Shown here: in pieces, positions 1 to 7,841 of the stretch
Layout: each line of letters opens with the position of its first letter
Position numbering within the stretch: position 1 is the stretch's first letter
Assembly: GCA_036563645.1 (NCBI GenBank)
Contig: DATCMA010000028.1
Location: 124,001 to 188,000 of the forward strand
Direction of reading: 5' to 3'
DNA length: 64,000 nucleotides
Source of the DNA: DATCMA01 sp036563645
GTDB taxonomy: Bacteria > Actinomycetota > Actinomycetes > Mycobacteriales > Micromonosporaceae
The notes under the pieces: generated by a model
The model's input: only the letters and a program-made list of their open reading frames with translations
Databases searched by the model: none
What the model was told of the DNA's origin: nothing
Translations under genes and position numbers: made by a program

Positions 1-674
1 AGGTAGGTCAGCCGCTCGTCGCCGACGGCCTCGCGCACCGCGTCCATGTCGCGCGCCGCCTGCTCCGTGGAGAACAGGCGCAGCAGGTTGCCGTACCGAG
101 TGGCGCAGCCTTCGCCGATCCGCGTGTTGAGCGCCACCAGCTCGTCGAACTCCGCCTGGCCTCGCGGATCGGGGTCGAAGCCGAAGACGGCGTCCCAGTC
201 GGCGTCCGAGACGCACTTGATCGGAGAGGAGCGGCCGACCCCTCGCGGGTCGAAGCCGACGATGTCGAAGCGCTGCGTGATCTCCTCGGGGAGTCCGCCG
301 AACGCCGAACCGAACGACAGGTACACCGCGGTCTCGATGCCGGAGGCGCCGGGCCCGCCGGGGTTGACCACCAGCGAACCGATCCGTTGCCGCTGCTGGT
401 CGGAGCGGATGCGGATCAGTGCGAGCGTGAACGTCTCACCGCTGCCGCTGGTCCAGTCGCGCGGCACGTCGATGGTCGTGCACTCGTATGTCATTCCCGG
501 CGCGCCTCGCCCCACGAGCTCCTCCGGGATCTCCGGGCACGGCGTCCACACCGGGCGGTCCGCCCCGTCCCGGGCCGAGCTGACGCGCGGTGCGAGAACG
601 GGAACCGTGCACCCGGCCGCGAGGAGCGTGACAGCGAGGAGGGCGGCCAGCGTCAGGCGGTGGGTTCGGCGCAC
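1..674 (-). CDS. Secreted tripeptidyl aminopeptidase-like alpha/beta hydrolase lipoprotein (3' part cut by window edge)
   Basis: N-terminal part of an exported alpha/beta hydrolase of the TAP/SlpD peptidase type (S33-like), which releases short peptides from N-termini outside the cell. The translation begins with a signal peptide ending in a lipobox (LLAAGC, Cys at residue 22). It then shows the family oxyanion-region motif VVNPGGPGASG and the strand-turn FDIVGFDPRGVGRS. The catalytic Ser, Asp and His lie beyond the left edge and cannot be checked. I chose the GTG at 674 because GGAGG (681-685) sits 6 nt upstream; the in-frame ATG at 680 directly abuts that Shine-Dalgarno and is unlikely. It is a single gene with about 220 bp of non-coding DNA upstream. 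Confidence 0.85.
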   Translation of the reverse strand, partial: MRRTHRLTLAALLAVTLLAAGCTVPVLAPRVSSARDGADRPVWTPCPEIPEELVGRGAPGMTYECTTIDVPRDWTSGSGETFTLALIRIRSDQQRQRIGSLVVNPGGPGASGIETAVYLSFGSAFGGLPEEITQRFDIVGFDPRGVGRSSPIKCVSDADWDAVFGFDPDPRGQAEFDELVALNTRIGEGCATRYGNLLRLFSTEQAARDMDAVREAVGDERLTY

Positions 675-896
675 GAGCATCCTCCGTGATCTTCTTTACC
701 CTGAGGCTACGCTCGCCGGGCGCGGACGGGGGCCGCTCTGCGGGTCCTGGGCCACCCCGTGGCGGTCGCGGTGGACAGGGGTGCGGCATCTCCACGGCGG
801 GCGGACGGCACCGCGCCGCCCGCGAACCGCGCCGGCCTCTATGAGAATGTGCGCGCCGTCCAACCGGCTGCCCGCGCGCCGGGTGCCGGCGCCGGT

Positions 897-1565
897 TTAG
901 CGCACCGCCTCGTCGTAGCGGCGGCGCAGCTCCTCCATCGCCGTCGGCTCCAGCGACTCCTCAAACGCCTGCGCCCGGTACGGCTCCGGGATGAGCTGTT
1001 GGACCCGCTCCGCGAACGTCTGAGACTCGGTGGGCGCGGCGACCTCCACCCGTGGGGGGTTGACGGTGAGGTCCGCCACGAAGGGGCCGACGAGCTTCGG
1101 CGCTCCCTCCCAGGGGATGCCCTTCTTCGCCATCACGCAGAAGTGGTGCCCGTAGACGGTACGGACATCGGCGAGCTGCGTCGCGTCAGTGGGCTCGAAA
1201 CCGAAGACGCGCGTCGCGCAGAGGGTCCGCGCTTCCTCCGTCGCTCCGGGGTGGTCGCCGTGGTCGTGGTAATTGGGCGGGGACTGCTCCAGCGCCGCCA
1301 CCAGGTACGTGGTGATCTGGCTGCGAAGGTCGGCCGGTTTGTCGGGTGATCGGGTGAGGTGGTAGACCACCAGCACCCCGAGCACGGTAACCGCCAGGAT
1401 CACCGCGACCCAGATGAGCCGCCGGGGGCGGGGAGAGGCCGCAGCCGGAGCAGGGGAGATATCGACGTTCGTAGACACATCGACATGCTGGCATGAAGAT
1501 GATCGTCCGTCCACGGCGCGGACGGACGGAGATGTCCCCCGGTCGGTGGTATCGCGATCCGTCAT
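897..1565 (-). CDS. Membrane-anchored protein of unknown function, 222 aa
   Basis: I do not recognise the family. The protein has a Ser/Thr/Pro-rich cytoplasmic N-terminus of about 48 residues and a single hydrophobic segment (about 50-68, LIWVAVILAVTVLGVLVVY). An extracytoplasmic domain of about 150 residues follows, with two cysteines (in TLCATR and HHFCVM) that could form a disulfide. It is divergently transcribed from the UPF0548 gene at 1620, with only 54 bp between the starts. The ATG at 1565 has a modest AAGAAG upstream. A surface or stress role is possible but nothing in the sequence shows it. Confidence 0.6.
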   Translation of the reverse strand: MTDRDTTDRGTSPSVRAVDGRSSSCQHVDVSTNVDISPAPAAASPRPRRLIWVAVILAVTVLGVLVVYHLTRSPDKPADLRSQITTYLVAALEQSPPNYHDHGDHPGATEEARTLCATRVFGFEPTDATQLADVRTVYGHHFCVMAKKGIPWEGAPKLVGPFVADLTVNPPRVEVAAPTESQTFAERVQQLIPEPYRAQAFEESLEPTAMEELRRRYDEAVR

Positions 1566-1619
1566 GATCTTCTTGTTCTGGCAGATGTCTCTTATGTCCG
1601 AAGTAGACGGGAGGTTGGG

Positions 1620-2123
1620 GTGAGCCCGCTGACATATCCCGAGGTCGGCGCGACGGAGCGCGGTGTCTTACCGCCCGGCTACCGGCACTTGCGCTACCGC
1701 ATTGAGCTGCCGGCGGAGAGCTTCGCGCTCGCCGCGGACGCGGTCCTGACGTGGCGGATGCATCGCGCCGCGGGGGTGCGCGTGGCGACGGCCGCGGCAC
1801 GGGCGGAGGTCGGCGCCCGCGTCGTCACCAGCCTCGGCGTCGGCCCGTTGCGGATCACCGCCCCCAACCGTGTGGTGTGGGTGGTGAGCGACGCTCGGCG
1901 AGCGGGCTTCGGGTACGGCAGCCTCCCCGGCCATCCGGCGGTCGGCGAGGAGGCGTTCCTCGTGGAGCGCGACGCGGATGGCCGGGTGTGGTTCACGATC
2001 ACCGCGTTCAGCCGCCCAGCTGGGTGGGTGATGCGGCTCGCGGGGCCGGCGGCGGTCGCCGTCCAGCACGCGTACGCGTGGCGCTGCGGCGGGGCGCTGC
2101 GCCGGCTGTGCCGGCAGGGGTGA
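1620..2123 (+). CDS. DUF1990 / UPF0548 family protein
   Basis: This 167-aa protein carries the typical DUF1990 pattern: LTYPEVGAT at the N-terminus, PPGYRHLRY, then GFGYGSLPGHPAVGEEAF and VWFTITAFSRPA near the C-terminus. The family is common in actinomycetes and plants and has no established biochemical role. The GTG start at 1620 has GGGAGG 5-6 nt upstream. It stands alone, divergent from the gene at 897-1565, and ends just before a strong hairpin shared with the convergent neighbour. Confidence 0.85.
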   Translation: MSPLTYPEVGATERGVLPPGYRHLRYRIELPAESFALAADAVLTWRMHRAAGVRVATAAARAEVGARVVTSLGVGPLRITAPNRVVWVVSDARRAGFGYGSLPGHPAVGEEAFLVERDADGRVWFTITAFSRPAGWVMRLAGPAAVAVQHAYAWRCGGALRRLCRQG

Positions 2124-2158
2124 GCACGAGGGCTCCACGGGGCGAACGCGGCGGACGA

Positions 2159-2206
2159 CAGCGTGCGACCAGCGTCAGGCGAGGACCCGACGCTGGTCGC
2201 ACGCTG
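2159..2206. terminator. Bidirectional hairpin terminator, 18-bp perfect stem
   Basis: The arms 2159-2176 and 2189-2206 are perfectly complementary over 18 bp around a 12-nt loop. They lie between the convergent UPF0548 gene (+) and the exported protein at 2238 (-). There is no U-tract on either strand, as is common in high-GC actinomycetes. Placement between converging genes supports a terminator for both. Confidence 0.75.
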
Positions 2207-2237
2207 AGCGTCGACGGACTGTCGCTCGACCGAGGGC

Positions 2238-3200
2238 TCAGCGCGTCACCACGATCCGGACGACATCGAACGCCGGGATTTGGTTGGCCCGCTGCATCAT
2301 CGGCACCCGGTGTGAGCCATCGCCGGCCCACACCGCGCACTGGGCGATACCGGGCCGCGGCAGACCGGGCACCTGGATCGCGACCTCATCCGGCCGGGCG
2401 CCGCCGCGTCCGTCCTCAGTGGCGACGAAGAACTCCGGTGCGGGGTCAGGAGCGGGGGCCACGCGGGTGCTCTGCAGCATCCGGCACGCGGTGTGGAAGT
2501 GCCCGCGGGTCAAGCCGTTCTCGTCCAGGAACGAGCTCTCCTTGTAGTAGCCGCCCTGGGCCGCGGGGAGGAACCGGTCGCGCACCAGGTTGCGGGTGCT
2601 GACCCGGATCGTGAAGGGCTGATTGACGCGGACCCGCAGCGGCGACGACGTGATCAGCAGGGTTGGGTTCCGCTCCGCGCTGCCGACCTCACCGAACGCG
2701 GTGCTCACGCAGCGGTCGCCCTCCTGGAAGCCGTCGTGGGGTGGGCGTTTGCTGTTCTCGCAGCTATTGCCGAGGGCTTGGAGACCGCCGTCGCCGCCCT
2801 GGCCGTTGCCGGCGCCCGTGTTCGGCGGCGCGGGGGTGCAGGTGTCCGGGTTGGCGCGGCGCTTGAGCGTCTGTTGGTCCACCCACTGGCCGTCGCCGAT
2901 GTGGTGCCGGGCGCCAAAGTGGCCGGTGAACGTGCCGGCGGTGGTGCCTGGGCTCGGCATGCCTGGGGAGATGGTCGGCGCCGGGCTCTGCGTGGCGGGG
3001 AAGCAAACCGCGGCCGGCGTCGAGGGCTTCGGCCGCCGGGTACCCGCGTTCGACACCTGCGTCACGGCGACGACGCCGCCGAAGACGGCGAGGGTCGCCG
3101 CGACCGCGATGAGACGGTTGCGCGACTTCTTGGCCGCGGAACGCCCGTGGGTGGGGCGGTCGCCGCCGTACGACATGTCCTGCCGTCGCGATCTTTTCAC
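2238..3200 (-). CDS. Exported protein of unknown function, 320 aa
   Basis: The N-terminus is Lys/Arg-rich (about 28 residues) followed by one hydrophobic segment (about 29-52), so the protein is membrane-anchored or secreted with a long n-region. A Pro/Thr-rich stretch leads to a Cys-containing region: C at CFPAT, DTCTP, NSCEN, DRCVS, TACRM and AQCAV give six spaced cysteines that suggest disulfides. The C-terminal half is beta-rich (TLLITSSPLRVRVNQPFTIRVSTRN) and includes the His-containing segment LTRGHFHTACRML. Similar actinomycete proteins are sometimes annotated as Pecanex-like, a label of little functional value. The GTG at 3200 has GAGGTGG upstream; an in-frame ATG at 3176 is an alternative. 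It follows the DUF4142 gene on the same strand and may be co-transcribed. Confidence 0.65.
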   Translation of the reverse strand: MKRSRRQDMSYGGDRPTHGRSAAKKSRNRLIAVAATLAVFGGVVAVTQVSNAGTRRPKPSTPAAVCFPATQSPAPTISPGMPSPGTTAGTFTGHFGARHHIGDGQWVDQQTLKRRANPDTCTPAPPNTGAGNGQGGDGGLQALGNSCENSKRPPHDGFQEGDRCVSTAFGEVGSAERNPTLLITSSPLRVRVNQPFTIRVSTRNLVRDRFLPAAQGGYYKESSFLDENGLTRGHFHTACRMLQSTRVAPAPDPAPEFFVATEDGRGGARPDEVAIQVPGLPRPGIAQCAVWAGDGSHRVPMMQRANQIPAFDVVRIVVTR

Positions 3201-3269
3201 GTGGTGCCACCTCTTTCCTGGTGGACGACGGGGTGAGCCGTCCGGACAACAACGCGGGAGCTAGCTGGA

Positions 3270-4040
3270 TCAGCGGGATCGAACGAGCCGGTACGTGGTG
3301 TATCCGCCCGCGGCGAGCGCGACCGCGAGCACGAGCCACATCACGGAGTTCGCGATGAGCGGGCCGCTGGTGTTGGCTTCCGCGACAGCGGCCGAGAGCA
3401 GCGTGCCGTCGCCCGCGAGTTGGGCCGTGCCCGCCGGTCCCTCCGGCCGCGGCAGCCCTTCGTAGTCGACCAATCCGGTGCTCTCGAGAAGCTTCATGTG
3501 GTTGAGGACGAAGCGGTTGGCGTCCTCGGCCAGTTGGCGGACGACGTCGTTGCGGGTGCCCGCCCGTACGCTCGCGATGAGCGTGAAAACCTTGCCGTGG
3601 GCCGCCCGGAGACGGTCCACGAAGATCGTGTCGAAGCGCGCTCCGGAGGCCTCGCTCATCTCCCGGAGCCAGAACCGCTGCTCGACGCTCGGCTCGGTCG
3701 GCAGGGGGATGCCTACCTTCTTGGCGGCTTCCTCGACGAGCCGGTCCAGCTCACGGTGCTCGGCGGCGATCTGGGCGCCGACTTCGCGGACCCGCGGGTT
3801 GGCGGCCCGCTGCGCCGCCATCTCGCCGGCCGGAATCTCCCACAGCCCGGCCAGTTTCACCTTCACCACGAAATCCTGATCAGCCGAGCTCAGCGGACCG
3901 CTGCCCTCGACGCGGGGCAGACCGGAAGCGGCCATGGCCGGAGTAGGCGCGGCGAGCATCAGGCCACCCACGATTCCGGCGATAACGGTGGCAGCCCAGC
4001 GGATCCGGCCCCGGCCCCGCGACCGTCCTGCCGGCACCAT
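3270..4040 (-). CDS. DUF4142 exported protein
   Basis: A 256-aa protein with a signal peptide (basic n-region, hydrophobic core, cleavage near AMAAS), then a helical ferritin-like DUF4142 domain and a C-terminal membrane segment (VMWLVLAVALAAGGYTTY) with a basic tail. The domain shows the family pattern DQDFVVKVKLAGLWEIPAGEMAAQRAANPRVREVGAQ followed by a second helical pair with NHMKLL near its end. DUF4142 proteins are envelope proteins of unclear function, often near stress sigma factors. The ATG at 4040 has GGAGGT 5 nt upstream; an upstream TTG at 4079 lacks a ribosome site. A putative ECF-type promoter lies at 4101-4122. The ECF sigma gene lies about 2.7 kb upstream on the same strand. 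Confidence 0.82.
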   Translation of the reverse strand: MVPAGRSRGRGRIRWAATVIAGIVGGLMLAAPTPAMAASGLPRVEGSGPLSSADQDFVVKVKLAGLWEIPAGEMAAQRAANPRVREVGAQIAAEHRELDRLVEEAAKKVGIPLPTEPSVEQRFWLREMSEASGARFDTIFVDRLRAAHGKVFTLIASVRAGTRNDVVRQLAEDANRFVLNHMKLLESTGLVDYEGLPRPEGPAGTAQLAGDGTLLSAAVAEANTSGPLIANSVMWLVLAVALAAGGYTTYRLVRSR

Positions 4041-4100
4041 TTCGCACCTCCGACTGATAGCCCTACGAATTCCGGGCAACCGTAGGTAAATAATCGATTT

Positions 4101-4122
4101 ACGTCAATATGTTGGTGGGTTC
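4101..4122 (-). promoter_or_regulatory. Possible ECF-sigma-type promoter for the DUF4142 gene
   Basis: Reading the minus strand, GAACC (from 4122) is followed 14-15 nt later by CGTAAA (from 4103). This resembles the GGAAC...CGTT pattern of ECF promoters. It lies about 60 bp upstream of the ATG at 4040, in an unusually AT-rich stretch (about 4080-4175). The match is short, so this is suggestive only. The rest of the 4041-4338 gap shows no gene. Confidence 0.3.
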
Positions 4123-4338
4123 GATAGTGAGTGGGGATTTGTCACTTACTGATGGTGTGAGGAGAAAATACGGCGTGTTGTTGCGGGCGTGGTGGTCATC
4201 TCCTCTCCCATCGCGCTCGATATCGCAGCTCGGGTACGGTGTGGGATAGCGCCGCGGACACGGTGAACAGGGGCGACGACCGGCCGCGCCCTCGGAAGCA
4301 GCGACCGGCCGCCGCGTCTGTGGCGCAGCGACGGGCGA

Positions 4339-4965
4339 TTAGCCGGCGGATTCGCCCGCGCTGCTGTCCTCCGGGGGTGGTGCTACTGGTGTGGGTGTGC
4401 CCGTCGGGAGGCAGGACAGGTTCTTCTTGCCATCTGGCGCGATGACGAACCACGTGCCACCGACACCCTGGCCCTTCCACTGGCCTGGTTTTTCGTCACC
4501 GATGTAGCGGTACAACGGCCAGCCACCCAGGGTGAGCTGCTTGGTTCCGTCCTGTCGGGTAATCGTGCCGACCTTGTCGGGGTCGATTCCGGTGAGCACG
4601 GGATTGCCATCGGTCAGGACGGGCGGCCAAATTCTCGCGCACTCGCCGGAGCAATTGCTGGTCGGCGGGTTGTTGGAGTCCTTGTCGAATCGGTAGAGCG
4701 TGAACCCCTCGCCGTCGGTGACGACCCGCCCCATTTGGGGAACACGCTTGTTGACCAGTTCCTCCGTAATCTTGACATTGGGCGGAGTCAGCAGTTCCTG
4801 ATCCGACTCCGCGTTCGCACCCGCGCTCGGCGTGGCCTCGTTCGCCACCGGTAGAACGTCGACATTGCTGGGATCCGGCGTGTCATAGCCGGGGGGCGCA
4901 CAGCCCGCCAGGGTGATGGCCGCTAGCGTGCCGGCGAGGACAGCGGATCGCTTCACCAGTGCCAC
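4339..4965 (-). CDS. Secreted-repeat (PF03640-type) lipoprotein
   Basis: A 208-aa lipoprotein: short signal peptide with lipobox TLAGC (Cys22), an acidic spacer, then two copies of the secreted repeat of unknown function. The first reads GFTLYRFDKD with SNCSGECARIWPP, the second GGWPLYRYIGDEKPGQWKGQG ending in GGTWFVIAPDG. The C-terminus is Pro/Ser-rich. Family members such as the Streptomyces SCO0930 type are surface lipoproteins with no proven activity; the paired Cys (SNCSGEC) probably form a disulfide. The GTG at 4965 is chosen because GGAG lies 5 nt upstream and it gives an ideal lipoprotein signal. It is on the same strand as the ECF sigma pair upstream. Confidence 0.85.
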   Translation of the reverse strand: MALVKRSAVLAGTLAAITLAGCAPPGYDTPDPSNVDVLPVANEATPSAGANAESDQELLTPPNVKITEELVNKRVPQMGRVVTDGEGFTLYRFDKDSNNPPTSNCSGECARIWPPVLTDGNPVLTGIDPDKVGTITRQDGTKQLTLGGWPLYRYIGDEKPGQWKGQGVGGTWFVIAPDGKKNLSCLPTGTPTPVAPPPEDSSAGESAG

Positions 4966-5319
4966 GTGCGCTCCCTTGGTCGTGACGGGATCGGGCTGTC
5001 GCGGGGAAATACGTGTGCGTCTCACGTGGGGATTAGCGATAGAGAGTGGACAATCTCACAGATTGACGGTGAACCACGTAGAGATCGTTTACGTATCGCA
5101 GGATTTAGGAGCGCATTCTGTCCACAGTGGTATGTTGGGCGCGCGATGGCGCGCCCAACGCGAACGACGGCGACGGGCACCAAGCACGAGGCGGACGGGT
5201 GTCATCCGATCGCGACGCGCGTCGGAGCGCGCACGGGGTAGCCGCGCGGCCCCGGTCAGGCCCCACTGCCGGGACGGCGCCGCCGAGCCGAGGCCTCCGG
5301 AAGCGACCGGCCGAAGGCA
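4966..5319. other. Intergenic region with a 15-nt palindrome and a GC-rich hairpin
   Basis: No gene is supported here. At 5051-5065 there is a perfect inverted repeat CAATCT-CAC-AGATTG, 86-100 bp upstream of the lipoprotein start, the size and place of a dimeric repressor site. At 5134-5159 two 11-nt perfect arms (GTTGGGCGCGC and its complement) enclose a 4-nt loop, a likely factor-independent terminator downstream of the anti-sigma gene that ends at 5320. A modestly AT-rich stretch (5030-5105) probably holds the lipoprotein promoter. Confidence 0.5.
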
Positions 5320-6102
5320 CTAGACCGGGACGGTCACCAGCGCCCGCGCCACCCCGTGCTCGTCGACCGCTTGCACCTGGATGCGCTCGATGTCGTCGCG
5401 AGGAGCGGCCGTCGCCGCCTGGAGCAGCAAGGGCATGGGCTGCTCCTTCGTGCCGTAACCCGCGGCCGGCACCGACCAGGTGGACAGGATCTCCGTGGTG
5501 CCACTGGCCCGCATGACGACCAGACGACACTGCATGGGTCCTGGCAGGTTACTGAGCGCGAACGACACCTGGGTTCCCCACGGCGCGGCTTCCAGGACGA
5601 GATCGGCGCGCACGCCGCTGGTCTTGTCGATGCCGCTGAACCGCTCGGCGCCCTCGGGCAAGTCCGGACCGCCGATGCCGGGGCCAGGGAACCCCTGGAG
5701 GGACGTGCTCGGCGGCGGTTGTGGCAGCGCCACTGTGCCCTGACTGGGCGCGCCATCGCGTTCCCCAGTCCCGACCAGCCACGTCCCCGACAGCAGGACC
5801 ACGGCCGTGACGATCACCGCGGCGGCGATCGACGCGAGGTGGCGATAACGGGCCCGACGCCGTTCCCGACCCACGAGGGTGAGCATCCGCTCCAGCGTCA
5901 CCCCACTGGGGGTGATTGGCTCAGGCTCCGTGAGTTCATTAACATCTACATCGGACAAAAGGTCTACGACGGGCAAGAGCGACTCGAGCTCCGCCGCGCA
6001 CACCCAGCACTCCGCCAAGTGCTCCTCAAACCGCTGTGCGTCGGCCTCGTCGAGTACGCCCAGGGCGTAGGCTCCGACGTCCCAGTGCTCCGAGCGCCTC
6101 AT
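5320..6102 (-). CDS. Anti-sigma factor, zinc-finger RskA type
   Basis: A 260-aa membrane anti-sigma factor. The cytoplasmic N-terminus holds the zinc-binding anti-sigma motif H28-x3-C32-x2-C35 (HLAECWVC). A membrane segment follows at about 90-111 (IAAAVIVTAVVLLSGTWLVG), then an extracytoplasmic domain of about 145 residues of the RskA C-terminal type (GTQVSFALSNLP, VQAVDEHG). Such proteins hold a cognate ECF sigma factor inactive until regulated proteolysis. The start overlaps the stop of the sigma gene by 4 nt (ATGA), so the two are translationally coupled. The target genes are unknown; the envelope protein genes downstream are reasonable candidates. Confidence 0.88.
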   Translation of the reverse strand: MRRSEHWDVGAYALGVLDEADAQRFEEHLAECWVCAAELESLLPVVDLLSDVDVNELTEPEPITPSGVTLERMLTLVGRERRRARYRHLASIAAAVIVTAVVLLSGTWLVGTGERDGAPSQGTVALPQPPPSTSLQGFPGPGIGGPDLPEGAERFSGIDKTSGVRADLVLEAAPWGTQVSFALSNLPGPMQCRLVVMRASGTTEILSTWSVPAAGYGTKEQPMPLLLQAATAAPRDDIERIQVQAVDEHGVARALVTVPV

Positions 6103-6800
6103 CCCGTCACCCCCTGCTTCTGCAGGGCGGACCGTAGCGCACGCAGCGCGTAGTAGACCCGCGACTTTGCGGTACCGAGCGGCAGCCCAAGCTTCTGAGC
6201 CGCCTCCGGCACGGTCCGGCCCCGGAAGTACGTCTCTATCAGAATCTCCCGGTGAGGTTGACTCAGCGTACGCAGGGCGTTGGTGACGGTAATCGTCCGC
6301 AGTATGCGGTCGGAACTATCGCTTTCGGCAAAGTTCTCGAGGTCTCGGTCGTACTCCTCGGTGGGACGCGCCCGCTCGCTGCGGTGCTCGTCGATCGCGA
6401 TGCGGCGCGCCACAGTGATCAGCCAGGGGCGCAGTGACTGATGTCCCTGCGCTCCGAGCCGATGCGCGTTCCGCCAGGCGCGCAGCAGAGTCTCCTGCAC
6501 AATGTCCTCGGCTCGTTGCCGGTCACCCCCGGTGAGGCGGAGGGCAAACATCAGCAACGGTCGGGCATGCTCCTCATAGAGCATCCGAATGAGGTTGTCC
6601 TCTTGCTTGGTCGCCGAGGACCTCATCGCTGAGGATGTCGCCCGTCGGCTGCGGGCCATGCGGGGCATCACCGGGACATCATCGCGGTCTTGCCGCCTTT
6701 CGTCGAGAGGCTGCCAGCGTTCGGCTGCGCGTTGACGCGCTGTCTTGCGTGCCTGGGGAGCGGGCTGAGTCTCGTGCCAGCCGCTGGCTACGGCGTGCAT
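6099..6800 (-). CDS. ECF RNA polymerase sigma factor (SigK/SigL-like)
   Basis: A 233-aa sigma-70 family factor of the ECF group. Region 2 is visible as LYEEHARPLLMFALRL and DIVQETLLRAW, then PWLITVARRIAIDEHRS. Region 4 is LSQPHREILIETYFRG-TVPEAAQKLGLPLGTAKSRVYYALRALR with a clear helix-turn-helix. The start at ATG 6800 is supported by GGAGG 5 nt upstream. It gives a basic N-terminal extension of about 60 residues before region 2, longer than usual. An internal start at one of the ATGs nearer region 2 is possible. It is co-transcribed with the downstream anti-sigma gene (4-nt overlap). Confidence 0.88.
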   Translation of the reverse strand: MHAVASGWHETQPAPQARKTARQRAAERWQPLDERRQDRDDVPVMPRMARSRRATSSAMRSSATKQEDNLIRMLYEEHARPLLMFALRLTGGDRQRAEDIVQETLLRAWRNAHRLGAQGHQSLRPWLITVARRIAIDEHRSERARPTEEYDRDLENFAESDSSDRILRTITVTNALRTLSQPHREILIETYFRGRTVPEAAQKLGLPLGTAKSRVYYALRALRSALQKQGVTG

Positions 6801-6899
6801 CGTAACCTCCGTCCAAGGTGGGGGATCCAGCGCGCGGCTGGGCCACCATGCAGCCCGCGGCTGGGCCACCCTGAGATACGAGACGCGCCGCCGATCGGA

Positions 6900-7841
6900 T
6901 TAAGTCAGGAACTCAAAAAATCCCGGAGGAGGCGGCGCGGTCGGCTGGGCCGTGGCATCCGTGACTATTGGGGCGCGGCCGACGAACTGGTCGAGTTCGA
7001 CGTCGTAGAGCACCCGGCCGGGGAACCAGTCGGCGGCGACGCGTCGGCTCAACTCCGCCACGGGCGGGGCGACTCGGCTCGCCACGAGGACGATGTTGCC
7101 GTACCGGCGTCGGCGCAACACCGCTGAGTCAGCGATCAGGCATACCTGAGGGAGGGCGGCGCGCAGCGTGGCGACGTGGGTGCGGGTGTGTCGCAGCGGC
7201 GGACCATCGGCGAGGTTGACGATGAGGAACCCGGTGGGGCAGAGCGCCCGCGCCGCGGACTGGGCGAACTCCAGGGAGGTGAACCGGGCCGGGGTCCGGG
7301 CACCGGCGAAGACGTCGGAGATGATCAGGTCGTAACTCGCCTCGCGCGCCTCGTCGAGCACCGCGCGGGCGTCGCCGACGCGGACGCGCAGTCCGGCGTT
7401 CGCGGGCCACGGCAGCTCCCGGCGGATCAGCTCGACGAGACGGCCGTCGATCTCGACCACGCGTTGGCGGGAGCCCGGGCGGCGCGCGGCGACGTAGCGC
7501 GGCAGCGTCAACGCGCCGCCCCCGAGGTGGAGGACCCGCAGGGGTTGCCCGGGTGGGGCGATGAGGTCGATGGCGGCGGCGATGCGCCGGACGTACTCGA
7601 ACTCCAGGTGTGTCGGGTCGTCGAGGTCGACGTGGGACTGCGGCGCCCCGTCGAGGAACAGCGTGTAGCCGCGGGGCCGGTACGGATCGGGACGCAGCTC
7701 CGCCAGACCGGAATCCACCGGAACCGGTTCCCGACCCCCGCCCCGCCGACGCGCCACGTCAGCAGTATCGCCGGAGCGCGCCCCGCCACGTCGGCCGCCT
7801 GCGGCGCGCCCACGCCGCCCGCCGCAGGAGCGCTCAGCCAT
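6900..7841 (-). CDS. Spermidine synthase-like SAM-binding protein
   Basis: A 313-aa protein with the spermidine synthase/methyltransferase Rossmann fold: LRVLHLGGGALTLPRYVAARRPG (SAM-binding motif I), VVEIDGRLVELIRRELP (acidic end of strand 2), VRVGDARAVL and YDLIISDVFAG (post-motif I and motif II). The polyamine synthase N-terminal beta domain is reduced. Actinomycete proteins of this type are usually annotated fused SAM-methyltransferase or spermidine synthase without a known substrate. The ATG at 7841 overlaps the stop of the NurA-like gene by 8 nt, making this the last gene of the HerA-SbcD-SbcC-NurA operon. Whether it has any DNA-repair role is unknown. The N-terminal 30 residues are Arg/Gly-rich. 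Confidence 0.8.
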   Translation of the reverse strand: MAERSCGGRRGRAAGGRRGGARSGDTADVARRRGGGREPVPVDSGLAELRPDPYRPRGYTLFLDGAPQSHVDLDDPTHLEFEYVRRIAAAIDLIAPPGQPLRVLHLGGGALTLPRYVAARRPGSRQRVVEIDGRLVELIRRELPWPANAGLRVRVGDARAVLDEAREASYDLIISDVFAGARTPARFTSLEFAQSAARALCPTGFLIVNLADGPPLRHTRTHVATLRAALPQVCLIADSAVLRRRRYGNIVLVASRVAPPVAELSRRVAADWFPGRVLYDVELDQFVGRAPIVTDATAQPTAPPPPGFFEFLT

